Source: Alphaproteobacteria bacterium (lineage in GTDB: Bacteria; Pseudomonadota; Alphaproteobacteria; Acetobacterales; Acetobacteraceae). From it: DNA of 12,287 bases. The notes under the pieces were generated by a model. The model did not search any database. It was given only the letters and a program-made list of their open reading frames with translations, and had not been told where the DNA came from. Location of the stretch: contig JAAFHD010000066.1 in NCBI GenBank assembly GCA_013298245.1, forward strand, positions 1-12,287, written 5' to 3'. Both the position numbers and the translations under genes were made by a program. This document shows positions 1 through 7,558 of the stretch, in pieces (position 1 is the stretch's first letter; each line of letters begins with the position of its first letter).

Positions 1-582
1 GGCGGCGCGGGTGGCTTCGATGGTGGCGCGCCATTCGGGGCGCGCGGCGGCGCGCGGCAGGGCGGTGCCGATGGCCAGCGCGTCGGCGCCGGCTTCCTGC
101 GCGGTGCGGGCCAGGCCCAAAAGTGCGGTGTTGTAGGCGGCGAACCAGCGGCGCCAGCCATTGTCGTTGGCCATGCGCGCTTCGCCTGGCCGCGCGCCCT
201 GCACCCAGAGATGCGGCTTCACCAGCACGCGCAGACCCAGTTCCTTGGCCTGTTGGATGCCGGCGACCAGGACGGGGTCGGGCAGGTCATTGCCGCGGAC
301 CAGTTCAATGCTGTCGGCCGCGGGCTGCCAGAAGAAGGGCGTGAAGGCGACGCTGTCGGCGCCGAGCGAGGCCAGGATGCGCAGGCTGCGCCGGGCTTCG
401 GCGCCGCCCAAAGGGAAGCGCTCGACCATGGTGACGTTGGCGCCGCGCCAGCGTTCGGGCGGCGCGGGCGCGGCGGCGGGTGGTGGGGCTGGCGGGCGCG
501 CGCCGTTGCGGGGCGTTTGCGCCTGCGCGGGCAGGATCAGCGCAGGCGCCAATAATGCGGGAATCTGGCGGCGGAAAGGCAT
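1..582 (-). CDS. Exported TIM-barrel glycoside hydrolase-like protein (GH113-like), 3' part missing
   Basis: The reading frame is open from the ATG at 582 to the window edge, giving 194 residues without a stop. Residues 1-22 form a Sec-type signal peptide: an RRQ start, a hydrophobic core and a likely cut after AQA. A Pro/Ala-rich linker follows to about residue 42. The folded part begins WRGANVTMVERFPLGG, then has SLRILASLGADSVAFTPFFWQ and LGLRVLVKPHLWV. This succession of strands, with a conserved KPH on a barrel strand, resembles the N-terminal half of TIM-barrel glycosidases of the GH113 type (beta-mannanase and relatives). The catalytic acids would lie in the missing part, so substrate and activity cannot be judged. 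No strong Shine-Dalgarno precedes the ATG. The family call is from pattern memory; the exported location is better supported. Confidence 0.72.
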   Translation of the reverse strand, partial: MPFRRQIPALLAPALILPAQAQTPRNGARPPAPPPAAAPAPPERWRGANVTMVERFPLGGAEARRSLRILASLGADSVAFTPFFWQPAADSIELVRGNDLPDPVLVAGIQQAKELGLRVLVKPHLWVQGARPGEARMANDNGWRRWFAAYNTALLGLARTAQEAGADALAIGTALPRAAARPEWRATIEATRAA

Positions 583-654
583 GGCGGCAGACTACAACAG
601 ATGTGTCTTACCGCCAGCTTTCGCCGCCGGGTGAAACCGGTGGTTGCGGCCGGG

Positions 655-700
655 TCAGGCCGCGGCTTCCACCAGCACCAGTTCCGCTTGGTCATTGGCG
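655..700. repeat. Direct repeat, left copy (pirin 3' end)
   Basis: This 46 bp segment matches 3733-3778 in the same orientation with three mismatches. It codes for the last 14 residues plus stop of a pirin-like protein. The two copies bracket the whole RTX gene and its upstream region, and their starts are 3078 bp apart. Confidence 0.75.
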
Positions 701-747
701 TGAAGGCGCAGGGTGGGCGTGTCCATGGCAGTTCGGCCAGGCCGCAT
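655..747 (-). pseudogene. Remnant of a pirin-family gene (C-terminal end only)
   Basis: On the minus strand just beyond the RTX stop codon, an open stretch ends ...ANDQAELVLVEAAA followed by TGA at 655-657. The intact pirin gene ends ...ANDEAELVLVEAAA followed by TGA. At DNA level 655-700 matches 3733-3778 at 43 of 46 positions. Weaker protein similarity reaches back about 15 residues further (MRPGRTAMDTPTLRLH aligned to the pirin end), with conserved R, G, D and R. Nothing of the cupin core or metal ligands is present. An ATG at 726 would give a 23-residue peptide, but no Shine-Dalgarno supports it. The best reading is the surviving 3' end of a paralogous pirin gene whose remainder was lost or displaced by the RTX gene. 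Confidence 0.6.
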
Positions 748-762
748 GGTGGCCCGGCGGCG

Positions 763-3471
763 TCAGAAGATGAAGTCCGACGCCTCCAGGCTGGTGGCCC
801 CATAGACCAGCGTGCGCGCCTGGGTGGAGGCGAATTGCGTGTTGCCATCCGCGCTGGTGAAGACCAGATCCTGGAAGGTCAGCCCGCTGCCGCGCATGTC
901 GAACTTGGCACCCGCCCCACGGTCGAAGCCCGACACCTGGTCGAAACCCCAATCCGCCGCGTCGAAGATGAAGCGGTCAGCGCCGCCATAGCTGTACAGT
1001 ACGTCATCGCCGGTGCCGCCGGTCAGGTGGTCGGCCTGCGCGCTGCCCCAGAGGGTATCATTGCCCGCGCCGCCCAGCAGCGTATTGGCCACCGCCGCAT
1101 TGCCCACCAGTTCATTGGCCTGCGCGCTGCCGGTCAAGGATGCGGCGGCGCCGAACAAGCGCCCGATCTCCACATGCGAGGCCATCGTGGCACCCGATAC
1201 GCCATACCAGGCGGTATCGGTGTTCAGGAACAGGATCAGCTCGGGCACCTCATCCTCGATGATCGTCTCGGTGCCGCTGACCAGGACATAGATATCGCTG
1301 CCCTCGCCGCCGACCAGGGTGTCGGCGCCGCCGCCACCGCGGAACACGTCATCACCCAGGCCGCCTTGCAGCCGCTGCGCGAGCGCACCACCCCACAGGG
1401 CGTCATTGCCCTCGCCGCCGATCAGGGTGGAATTGGTGCCGTTGGTGACCAGCACGTCATCCGCACCGTTCCCGGTCAACACGGCGTTGTCAGCCAGCAG
1501 GCGCCCGGTTTCGACATTCGCGGCCATGGTCCAGCCGGTGGTGGTCACCCAGGCGGTATCGGCGCCGGCGCCGGTGCTTTCCACGACGATGTCGGTTGCG
1601 TCATCGACCACAAAGGCATCATTGCCGAAGCCGCCCAGCATGCTGTCCGTGCCACCCTGACCGCGCAGCGTGTCATCGCCATTGCCGCCCAACAGCGTGT
1701 CACCGGCATTGCCACCCCACAATTCGTCAGCGCCTTGGCCGCCGGTCATGTTGCTGGCCAGGCTGGCATTCGCGACATAGATGCGCGGGATGATGCTGCC
1801 GCCGGGATTGCCCTCGAAGGCGGTGGTCAGCGTGGTGCCGGCGCCGAACAGGCGCGCGATCTCCACGTTGAAGGGCACCACCCAGCTGGTGGCGCTGACC
1901 CAGGCGGTGTCGGTGCCCTCGTTGGCCAGTTCGCGCACCACATCGCCGGTGGCGTCGACGACATAAGTGTCGTCGCCCGCCCCGCCTTCCATGCTGTCCA
2001 CGCCGGCATCGCCGTACAGCACGTCATTGCCGTTGCCGCCCAGTAGAGTGTCATTGCCCGTGCCGCCGAAGATCACGTCATCGCCCGCCATGCCGCTCAG
2101 GCCGTCATTGCCGTCGCCACCGCTCAGCGTATCGGCGCCGCCGACCGTGAAGCTATCGTCGCCGCTGATCGCGTCGTTACCGCCCTGGCCGCGCAGTACA
2201 TCCGCGCCCTCGCCGCCGTTGATGGTGTTGGGCAGGCTGCTGCCATTGAGGGTGTCATCGCCGGCGGTGCCGGTGAAGGTCTCGCTGAGGCGGATGGCTG
2301 CGGCGGTGATGCCGTTGCCGGAGCCGTCATTGCCGCCATCGGCCACCAGCATCATCCGGCCATCGGCAAAGCCCACAAGTGCTGCCGCATCGGCCGCCGA
2401 GGCGGAGCGGATATTGTCGCCGGACGCGCGCGTGCCGTCGGGCAGGAAGGTGGTGATGATGGTGCCGGTGGGCGAGCCGTCCGACAGCAGCCGGCGGCTC
2501 CAGGACACGGCGAAACCGCCATCGCCCAGCACCGCGATCGAGGGCAGCAGCTGGTCCTCCGCGCTGAGGACGAAGGTGTCACCGCCGCCGACATACTGGC
2601 CCTGCGGCCCGCGCACGCCCATCACCAGGATGTTGGAATTGTTCGACAGATTGCCCTGGTCAAAGGCGTAGGCGACATTGCCATTGGGCAGTGCGGCGGA
2701 GACGATGCGGCTGTCCACATAGGCGCCGATGACATCGCCGAAGACCGGCTGGCCGTTGTTCAGCACCGGCGTGCCGTCAGGGTTCCAGATGCGGAAGCCG
2801 ACATTGCCGCCGCGTTCCAGGCCCGAACCCGGCGGGCCTTCATAGCCCTCGGCGATGACGAAAATGGTGCCGTTGGTCAGCACGGAGACACTGAGCTCGG
2901 AGACGCCATAGTTGCGCTGCATGGCGTTGAAGGTCGTAAAGTTCGTATCCACCGCGCCGGAATTGGTGAAGCCAGTGACAAAGGCGGGCGAATTGGCCGG
3001 CGTCGCATCACCGGAATAGGCCACGACATAGCCGTCGGCGCGTGCCGCGATGCTGACCGCGCCCACCGGGATCGACGCGCTGGCGATCACGGTCGGTGCC
3101 GTGACGACGGCGCCCGTGGTGCCGTTCAGCACCGCCGTCCAGTAGGTGGTGGTGCCGGGTGCATGCTGTGCCCAGGCCAGCGCGACATTGCCGTCCGACA
3201 GCAACGCGATGCGCGGGCTGGAGAAATTGGCCGGACCGACCGACAGGTCGGTGATGGATGCGGGTATCAGCGCACGGGTCGTGGCGTTGAAGATGCCGAA
3301 TTGGATGGTTTCGGTGGTGCCGCTGCCGTTGCTGACCCAGGCTGCGGCGAAACGCCCGGCATCGAGCGCCACCGCCGCCGCGCCGCCCTGAGAACCGGCG
3401 GTGATGCCGCCACCCTGGCTGTTGAGCAGCAACCCAGACGAGGCGTTGTTGAGGGTGTGGGTGGCGGACAT
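763..3471 (-). CDS. Secreted RTX calcium-binding protein with N-terminal propeller-like region
   Basis: The product is 902 residues, acidic, Gly/Asp-rich and without a single cysteine, as usual for type I secretion substrates. Residues ~25-395 form a region of repeated beta-strands with motifs such as GRFAAAWVSNG, DGNVALAWAQH, NGNVAYAF and DGGFAVSWSR, spaced like blades of a propeller. From ~400 come RTX nonapeptides (GGxGxDxLx), e.g. GGDGNDGLSG, GGTGNDTLLGGNGNDVLYG and GGAGNDTLWG. They are split by three copies of a module of about 50 residues (499-548, 617-667, 726-780) with the pattern (D)xYVVD..DTAWV..W..NVEIxRLF. The C-terminus (~830-902) resembles the serralysin-type C-terminal secretion region and ends in ASDFIF. 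Start choice: the ATG at 3471 has AAGG upstream, and an in-frame start at 3525 would add a non-conserved leader. No type I secretion genes are in the window, so they must lie elsewhere. Function (adhesin, S-layer or enzyme carrier) is unknown. Confidence 0.88.
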   Translation of the reverse strand: MSATHTLNNASSGLLLNSQGGGITAGSQGGAAAVALDAGRFAAAWVSNGSGTTETIQFGIFNATTRALIPASITDLSVGPANFSSPRIALLSDGNVALAWAQHAPGTTTYWTAVLNGTTGAVVTAPTVIASASIPVGAVSIAARADGYVVAYSGDATPANSPAFVTGFTNSGAVDTNFTTFNAMQRNYGVSELSVSVLTNGTIFVIAEGYEGPPGSGLERGGNVGFRIWNPDGTPVLNNGQPVFGDVIGAYVDSRIVSAALPNGNVAYAFDQGNLSNNSNILVMGVRGPQGQYVGGGDTFVLSAEDQLLPSIAVLGDGGFAVSWSRRLLSDGSPTGTIITTFLPDGTRASGDNIRSASAADAAALVGFADGRMMLVADGGNDGSGNGITAAAIRLSETFTGTAGDDTLNGSSLPNTINGGEGADVLRGQGGNDAISGDDSFTVGGADTLSGGDGNDGLSGMAGDDVIFGGTGNDTLLGGNGNDVLYGDAGVDSMEGGAGDDTYVVDATGDVVRELANEGTDTAWVSATSWVVPFNVEIARLFGAGTTLTTAFEGNPGGSIIPRIYVANASLASNMTGGQGADELWGGNAGDTLLGGNGDDTLRGQGGTDSMLGGFGNDAFVVDDATDIVVESTGAGADTAWVTTTGWTMAANVETGRLLADNAVLTGNGADDVLVTNGTNSTLIGGEGNDALWGGALAQRLQGGLGDDVFRGGGGADTLVGGEGSDIYVLVSGTETIIEDEVPELILFLNTDTAWYGVSGATMASHVEIGRLFGAAASLTGSAQANELVGNAAVANTLLGGAGNDTLWGSAQADHLTGGTGDDVLYSYGGADRFIFDAADWGFDQVSGFDRGAGAKFDMRGSGLTFQDLVFTSADGNTQFASTQARTLVYGATSLEASDFIF

Positions 3472-3526
3472 GGCATGGCCTTGATCGGTGAAATTGCATG
3501 ATGACGGATGGAGAGTGCTTCGCAAT

Positions 3527-3554
3527 CACCCGAACGCATGATGGGTTTCGGGTG
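3527..3554. promoter_or_regulatory. Perfect 8 bp inverted repeat upstream of the RTX gene
   Basis: CACCCGAA (3527-3534) and TTCGGGTG (3547-3554) are perfect inverted arms separated by 12 bp, centred about 70 bp upstream of the RTX ATG on the minus strand. The spacing would suit a dimeric regulator or a 5' untranslated hairpin. No clear -35/-10 pair was found beside it, so the role is inferred from position only. Confidence 0.35.
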
Positions 3555-3697
3555 GACCTGGGTGCCGGGGGTGGTTTCGGCGCTGAGCGCGGCCGTCGCA
3601 CTGCGGCATGGGGGCTATGGCGGCGCATCGGGGCGCCCGCGGTATGCTGGCGTATCGCGGAATTGTGATAGATGGGCGGGCTGCAGTGGGGGCGTTG

Positions 3698-3722
3698 CTG
3701 CGCCGATGCGTGATCGGCGCAG
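3698..3722 (-). terminator. Hairpin downstream of the pirin gene
   Basis: The arms CTGCGCCGAT and ATCGGCGCAG are a perfect 10 bp inverted repeat with a 5 nt loop (GCGTG). It begins about 10 nt past the pirin stop codon. No T-run follows on the minus strand, so it is not a textbook intrinsic terminator, but stem strength and position fit transcript-end formation or 3' protection. It separates pirin from the RTX gene. Confidence 0.5.
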
Positions 3723-3732
3723 CTTGTTGGTG

Positions 3733-3778
3733 TCAGGCGGCAGCTTCCACCAGCACCAGTTCCGCTTCGTCATTGGCG
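3733..3778. repeat. Direct repeat, right copy (3' end of intact pirin gene)
   Basis: This is the partner of 655-700 with 43 of 46 identical bases in the same orientation. It is the last part of the intact pirin coding sequence, including the TGA stop. Confidence 0.75.
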
Positions 3779-4434
3779 ACGATGCGGATTTCGGCCTCGT
3801 CGCGGATGGCGGCGCCATCGCGCAGGTTCAGCGCCTGGCCATTGACGGTGACGCTGCCGCGGGCGGCGACCAGATAGGCGACGCGGCCGGCGGGCAGGGT
3901 CTGCACCAGTTCCTGGCCCTTCGACAGCGTGGCGGCCATGACGGCGGCGTCGGCGTTGATGGGCAGGGCGTCGGTGTCGCCATCGCGGCCGCTGGCGAGC
4001 ACTTCGAAGCGGGCATCGCGGCCGGCCTTCGGGAAGGACTTGGCGCCCCAGTTGGGCGGGGCACCCTGGCGGTCGGGGATGATCCAGATCTGGAAGATTT
4101 TGGTGACCTGGTCTTCGAGGTTGTACTCGCTGTGCACGACGCCGGTGCCGGCGGACATGATCTGCACGTCGCCGGCTTCGGTGCGGCCTTCATTGCCCAT
4201 GTTGTCCTTGTGGGTGATGGCGCCCTGGCGGACATAGGTGATGATTTCCATGTCGCGATGCGGGTGCGGGTCGAAGCCGGTGCCCGGCGCGATTTCGTCA
4301 TCGTTCCACACGCGCAGCGCACCCCAGTTGGTGCGGGTGGCATCACGGTAGTGGCCGAAGGCGAAATGGTGCTTGGCCTTCAGCCAGCCGAAATCGGCGC
4401 CGCCGAGGGAGTTGAAGGGACGGATGTCGATCAT
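3733..4434 (-). CDS. Pirin-family bicupin (YhhW-type)
   Basis: This 233-residue protein has the full pirin layout and the family's usual bacterial length. The N-terminal cupin carries the metal site: HPHRD gives His57 and His59, and HSEYN gives His101 and Glu103, matching the Fe-binding His/His/His/Glu set of human pirin and E. coli YhhW. Other family signatures are WGALRVWNDD, GxGFDPHPHRDMEIITYV and IFQIWIIPD. The second cupin (~130-233) is less conserved and lacks an obvious metal set. Some members show quercetin 2,3-dioxygenase activity in vitro; the physiological substrate is usually unknown. The ATG at 4434 has an AGGA Shine-Dalgarno about 8 nt upstream. It lies 111 bp after the stress-protein gene on the same strand. 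A hairpin follows its stop, and a relic of a second pirin end sits beyond the RTX gene. Confidence 0.92.
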   Translation of the reverse strand: MIDIRPFNSLGGADFGWLKAKHHFAFGHYRDATRTNWGALRVWNDDEIAPGTGFDPHPHRDMEIITYVRQGAITHKDNMGNEGRTEAGDVQIMSAGTGVVHSEYNLEDQVTKIFQIWIIPDRQGAPPNWGAKSFPKAGRDARFEVLASGRDGDTDALPINADAAVMAATLSKGQELVQTLPAGRVAYLVAARGSVTVNGQALNLRDGAAIRDEAEIRIVANDEAELVLVEAAA

Positions 4435-4448
4435 GGTCGTGGTCCTGT

Positions 4449-4465
4449 GGGCCGGTTTGTGGCCC
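4449..4465. other. Small hairpin between stress-protein and pirin genes
   Basis: GGGCC (4449-4453) and GGCCC (4461-4465) pair around a 7 nt loop, about 15 nt upstream of the pirin ATG, close to its Shine-Dalgarno. It could affect pirin translation. It is short and in GC-rich DNA, so chance is possible. Confidence 0.3.
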
Positions 4466-4466
4466 G

Positions 4467-4505
4467 ATGGCGCGCTGATAGCGCAGCGGGGCTGCGGCGC
4501 GCCAT
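4467..4505 (-). terminator. Long bulged hairpin between stress-protein and pirin genes
   Basis: The outer arms ATGGCGCGC (4467-4475) and GCGCGCCAT (4497-4505) pair perfectly. Inside them CGCAGC (4482-4487) pairs with GCTGCG (4491-4496) around a GGG loop. The six bases TGATAG (4476-4481) bulge out on one side only. It lies about 40 bp past the stress-protein stop. There is no T-run, so a partial terminator or an RNA-processing site is as likely as a classic terminator. Confidence 0.45.
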
Positions 4506-4545
4506 GCGGCGGCCGGCATCACCACCATTCAGGGGCGTGATGGCG

Positions 4546-5424
4546 CTACCTGCACATCAGGATCGGGATATCGCTGTTCTCCAGCACATGCCGCGTCACC
4601 CCGCCCAGGATCAGCTGGCGAATGCGCGAATGGCTATACGCGCCCATCGTCAAAAGATCCGCGTTGAAGTCGCGCGCCGCACCCAGCAGGCCGGCGCCGA
4701 CATCCTTCGTCATCGGCTTGAACTGCACTGATTCTGCCGGCACGCCATGCCAGCGCAGGTAGGACATGATGCCCTCCACCTTCGGCCCGCGCCGCTGGTA
4801 TTCATCGGCGTAGAGCACGCGCCGCGCCTCGGCCTGGTGCAGCCATGGCAGGGCGGCGGCCATGGCGGCCGCGCTCTCGGCGGTGCCGTTCCAGGCGCAG
4901 CAGATGCGCGTGCCGATCGTGGCGGGCGCGTTGGGCGGCGCGATCAGCACCGGGCGACCGCTGTCGAACAACACGGCGTGCAGCGCATCCGACGAAGACG
5001 CATCATCATCCGCCTCGGGGTGCGGCACCACGGCCATGTCGTAGAGGCGCGATTGCTGGGCGACCACATCTTCCTCGCGTCCGGCGATGGATTCGAAGGA
5101 GAGGGTGACGCCGTCTGCCTTCTCCGCGGTCTCGGCCGAATAGGCCAAAGTGATGTCACCCAACCCGCCGGCGAATTTGTCGAACAGCGCCTTCACACGG
5201 CCGGCGCGTTCGCCGGATTCGCGTTCGGTGGCGGCCATCATTTCCTCGATCATCGCGCCCGAGAGGCCCTCGCCGGCCAGGGGTGCGACGTCGCGCGCAT
5301 CCACGCGCACATGCAGGCAATGGATGTGGCTGCCCCAGACGCGGGCGGCCATCAGCGCGGTGGCAAGGGCGGCCTCGCCGGCCTTGGTGCCGGTCAGCGG
5401 CACCAGCAATCTGCGGTATGCCAT
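4546..5424 (-). CDS. Universal stress protein, tandem UspA domains
   Basis: This 292-residue cytoplasmic protein has two UspA-like halves. The first (1-~165) begins YRRLLVPLTGTKAGEAAL, a typical beta1/alpha1 of Usp domains, but lacks the glycine-rich nucleotide loop and is probably degenerate. The second (~168-292) starts TRICCAWNGTAESAAAM and carries GAYSHSRIRQLILGGVT (261-277), which matches the G-x2-G-x9-G-S/T ATP-binding signature in a looser form, then ends DIPILMCR as family members do. The ATG at 5424 is preceded by GAGGGAG at good spacing; an upstream in-frame start would run into the kinase gene and has no such site. The kinase gene ends 28 bp upstream on the same strand, so the two are probably co-transcribed. 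The likely role is stress adaptation; the ligand is not determined. Confidence 0.87.
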   Translation of the reverse strand: MAYRRLLVPLTGTKAGEAALATALMAARVWGSHIHCLHVRVDARDVAPLAGEGLSGAMIEEMMAATERESGERAGRVKALFDKFAGGLGDITLAYSAETAEKADGVTLSFESIAGREEDVVAQQSRLYDMAVVPHPEADDDASSSDALHAVLFDSGRPVLIAPPNAPATIGTRICCAWNGTAESAAAMAAALPWLHQAEARRVLYADEYQRRGPKVEGIMSYLRWHGVPAESVQFKPMTKDVGAGLLGAARDFNADLLTMGAYSHSRIRQLILGGVTRHVLENSDIPILMCR

Positions 5425-5452
5425 GGCTTGTCTCCCTCGGTGTGGGTCGGAG

Positions 5453-6904
5453 TTATGGCGGGGCGGGCGGCGGCAAGTCCAGCGTCTTGCGAAGCTGGGC
5501 TTCGGCGCTGGCGTCGGCATGGATGCGGCGCCAGGTGATGGGCCCGGGGTCGCGCGCGGCGGTGGTGTCGAGCACGGCGATCGTGGCGTCCGAGGCGTCA
5601 TCGTGGCGGGCGGCGATGCGGGCGCGCAGCACGTCCAGCGGGGCTTCGAGCCAGATGCCGGTGAAGCGCGGATGCAGGGCGGTGATAGCGTCGCGTTCTT
5701 CCGCGCGCAGGAAGACGGCGTCGGCGATCACGGCGTGGCCGGCGGCCAGCGCGGCCGCGGCCATGGCGCGTTGTTCGGCCATGACGGCGGTGCTGGTTTC
5801 GGGCGTGTAGGTGGTTTCGGGCAGCGGGGCTTCGGGCGGCGCGCCGGCCAGGCGTTTGCGGATTTCGTCGGAGCGCAGGACCAGCGCGCCGGGTGCGGCG
5901 CCCAGTGCCGGCGCGACGGCGCGCGCCAGCGTGGATTTGCCGGTGCCCTGCAAGCCACCGATGGCCAACAGGCGCGGCGCCGGCGCGTCCAGATACGTCA
6001 TGGCCGCGTGCAGCAGGGGCAGCGCGTCATCGCCACGCCGCCCTGCGACATGCGCGCGGATGAAGGCGCGCAGCGACAACCACAAAGGCATGGCGCGCAG
6101 CATCGCGGCATCGCCGTTGCGCGCGACCCAGCGGTTCATCACACGGTTGGCGGCGGCGCGGCCCCAGCGTTGGTCCAAGTCCATCAGCAGGAAGGCCAGG
6201 TCGTAGCCGATGTCGATGGTGGCGAGTTCGTCGTCGAATTCCAGCGCGTCGAAGGGCGTGGGCGCGCCGTCCAGCAGGCACAGATTGCCCAAATGCAGAT
6301 CGCCATGGCAGCGGCGGCGGAAGCCTGCGCGGGCGCGGGAGAGCAGCCAGTCGTGCAGCGCGTCGCGCCGGGCCATGGCGGCGGCGAACCACGCTTGCAC
6401 GCGTGCGGGCGGCAGGCCGGCGCCGAGGCCGGCGTCGCGATTGCCGGAGATCGTGCGCAGCATGTCGCCGCCGGTGGTGATGCGCGGGGCGGTGTCGTGC
6501 AGCGCGGCGACGGCGTCGGCCAGCGCATCCAGGCCGCGTGGGGGGAGTGGGGGTGCGGCGTCCAGGAAGGCGTCGGGCGGCAGGCGGCGCATGCACAGGA
6601 CCCAGTCCAGAGCGGGGCCGTCGCCGCCCAGGCGCAGCGCGCTGTCAGGGGCGCGGGTGATAGGGATCGCGCCCAGGTACAGGCCTGGTGCATGCGGCGC
6701 GTTCAGCGCGTGTTCGTGTTGGGTCAGGCGCGCGCGGGCTTCCAACGACGAAAAATCGAGGAAGCCGAGGTCCACGGCCTTCTTCAGTTTCAGGGCTTCG
6801 TCAGCGCCCAGGAAGACCAGGGAGATATGCGTTTCCACCACGCCCTGGCCGGTGATGCGGGCCAGGAATTCCGCCACTTCCCGTTGCGGTTCGGGGGCTG
6901 GCAT
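5453..6904 (-). CDS. Fused APH-like phosphotransferase and P-loop kinase (COG2187-COG0645 type)
   Basis: The product has 483 residues and two kinase-like parts. Residues ~20-300 are an aminoglycoside-phosphotransferase-like fold: LKLKKAVDLGFLDFSSLEAR near the N-terminus is characteristic of the COG2187 group, CHGDLHLGN (199-207) is the catalytic loop and FDALEFDD (218-225) the metal-binding counterpart. Residues ~311-483 are a P-loop kinase of the AAA_33/COG0645 type with Walker A GGLQGTGKS (316-324), then LRSDEIRKRLAG and a lid-like Arg-rich region. The substrate is unknown; resistance to aminoglycosides should not be inferred. The ATG at 6904 shares its A with the TGA of pdxH (TGATG), so translation is probably coupled. 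An in-frame start at 7258 would lie deep inside pdxH and is unlikely. The stress-protein gene follows after 28 bp. Confidence 0.87.
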   Translation of the reverse strand: MPAPEPQREVAEFLARITGQGVVETHISLVFLGADEALKLKKAVDLGFLDFSSLEARARLTQHEHALNAPHAPGLYLGAIPITRAPDSALRLGGDGPALDWVLCMRRLPPDAFLDAAPPLPPRGLDALADAVAALHDTAPRITTGGDMLRTISGNRDAGLGAGLPPARVQAWFAAAMARRDALHDWLLSRARAGFRRRCHGDLHLGNLCLLDGAPTPFDALEFDDELATIDIGYDLAFLLMDLDQRWGRAAANRVMNRWVARNGDAAMLRAMPLWLSLRAFIRAHVAGRRGDDALPLLHAAMTYLDAPAPRLLAIGGLQGTGKSTLARAVAPALGAAPGALVLRSDEIRKRLAGAPPEAPLPETTYTPETSTAVMAEQRAMAAAALAAGHAVIADAVFLRAEERDAITALHPRFTGIWLEAPLDVLRARIAARHDDASDATIAVLDTTAARDPGPITWRRIHADASAEAQLRKTLDLPPPAPP

Positions 6905-7482
6905 CAGGGGTACAGGGCGTCTTCGCTCCAGGCCCCGGCGGCGGCCGTGAAGACGCGGCGTTCGTGCAGGCGGAACGGCATGTCGCGCCAGAATTCGATG
7001 CGCGCGGGCAGGATGCGGAAGCCCGACCAGTGGGGCGGGCGCGGCACCTCGCTGACGCCGAATTTCAGCGTGTATTCGGCCACGGCTTTTTCCAGCGCCC
7101 AGCGCCCTTCCAGCGGGCGCGACTGGCGCGACGCCCAGGCGCCGATGCGCGACCCGCGGGAGCGGGAGGCGTAGTAGGCATCGGCCTCCGCGTCGGTCAC
7201 GGGTTCCACCGCGCCCTCCACGCGCACGCTGCGGGCCAGGGTTTTCCAGTGGAAACAAAGCGCCGCGTGCGGGTTGGACGCCAGCTCCCCGCCCTTGCGG
7301 CTTTCAAGGTTGGTGTAGAACACGAAACCGCGAGGATCGACGCCCTTCAGCAACACCATGCGCGCGGAGGGCCGGCCATCGGGCGTGGCGGTGGCCAGGC
7401 ACATGGCGTTGGGATCATTGGGTTCGGTGCGCTTGGCCTCGGCCATCCAGTCGGCGAAAAGGGCGTAGGGATCATCGGGCAT
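6904..7482 (-). CDS. pdxH: Pyridoxamine/pyridoxine 5'-phosphate oxidase
   Basis: The enzyme oxidises pyridoxine or pyridoxamine 5'-phosphate to pyridoxal 5'-phosphate with FMN and oxygen, the last step of vitamin B6 synthesis and salvage. The 192-residue product has the expected motif order: RMVLLKGVD (41-49, FMN phosphate region), FVFYTN (53-58), [19 protein letters not shown] (61-79), [12 protein letters not shown] (84-95), [13 protein letters not shown] (106-118), then [19 protein letters not shown] and RLHER, the C-terminal substrate-binding block. It ends in ALYP. Start choice: the ATG at 7482 has AAGG 7 nt upstream and gives the usual family start; an ATG at 7515 would add 11 residues without a good ribosome site. 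It is divergent from fabI, and its stop overlaps the start of the kinase gene. Confidence 0.96.
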   Translation of the reverse strand: MPDDPYALFADWMAEAKRTEPNDPNAMCLATATPDGRPSARMVLLKGVDPRGFVFYTNLESRKGGELASNPHAALCFHWKTLARSVRVEGAVEPVTDAEADAYYASRSRGSRIGAWASRQSRPLEGRWALEKAVAEYTLKFGVSEVPRPPHWSGFRILPARIEFWRDMPFRLHERRVFTAAAGAWSEDALYP

Positions 7483-7558
7483 CAGGGCGCCTTGGCTTGC
7501 ATGGGTGTGGGGCATGTGCCACCACCGACGCCACCCTTCAACCAGCCGAAGCGCCGCC
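7483..7558. promoter_or_regulatory. Divergent intergenic region between pdxH and fabI
   Basis: These 76 bp separate the start codons of two oppositely transcribed genes, so promoters for one or both must lie here or within the first codons. I could not pick a convincing -35/-10 pair. The pdxH Shine-Dalgarno (AAGG on the minus strand, near 7490-7493) lies inside it; fabI has only a weak GAAG near 7548-7551. Confidence 0.45.

Noticed and set aside
601..2046. Long plus-strand open frame (481 codons) opposite the RTX gene
   Set aside because: It is the antisense shadow of the Gly/Asp codons of the RTX repeats. The minus-strand product has clear RTX repeats and a good start, whereas the plus product has no family features.
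3508..4731. Plus-strand open frame of 407 codons opposite the pirin gene
   Set aside because: Antisense of a clear pirin with all metal ligands; the plus product is low-complexity and unlike any family.
5150..7174. Plus-strand open frame of 674 codons opposite the kinase and stress-protein genes
   Set aside because: GC-rich antisense frame without stops. The opposite strand encodes recognisable kinase motifs and pdxH over the same bases.
6905..7258. Upstream in-frame start for the kinase gene
   Set aside because: It would lie within pdxH in another frame. The TGATG overlap at 6904 with a normal N-terminus is far more likely.
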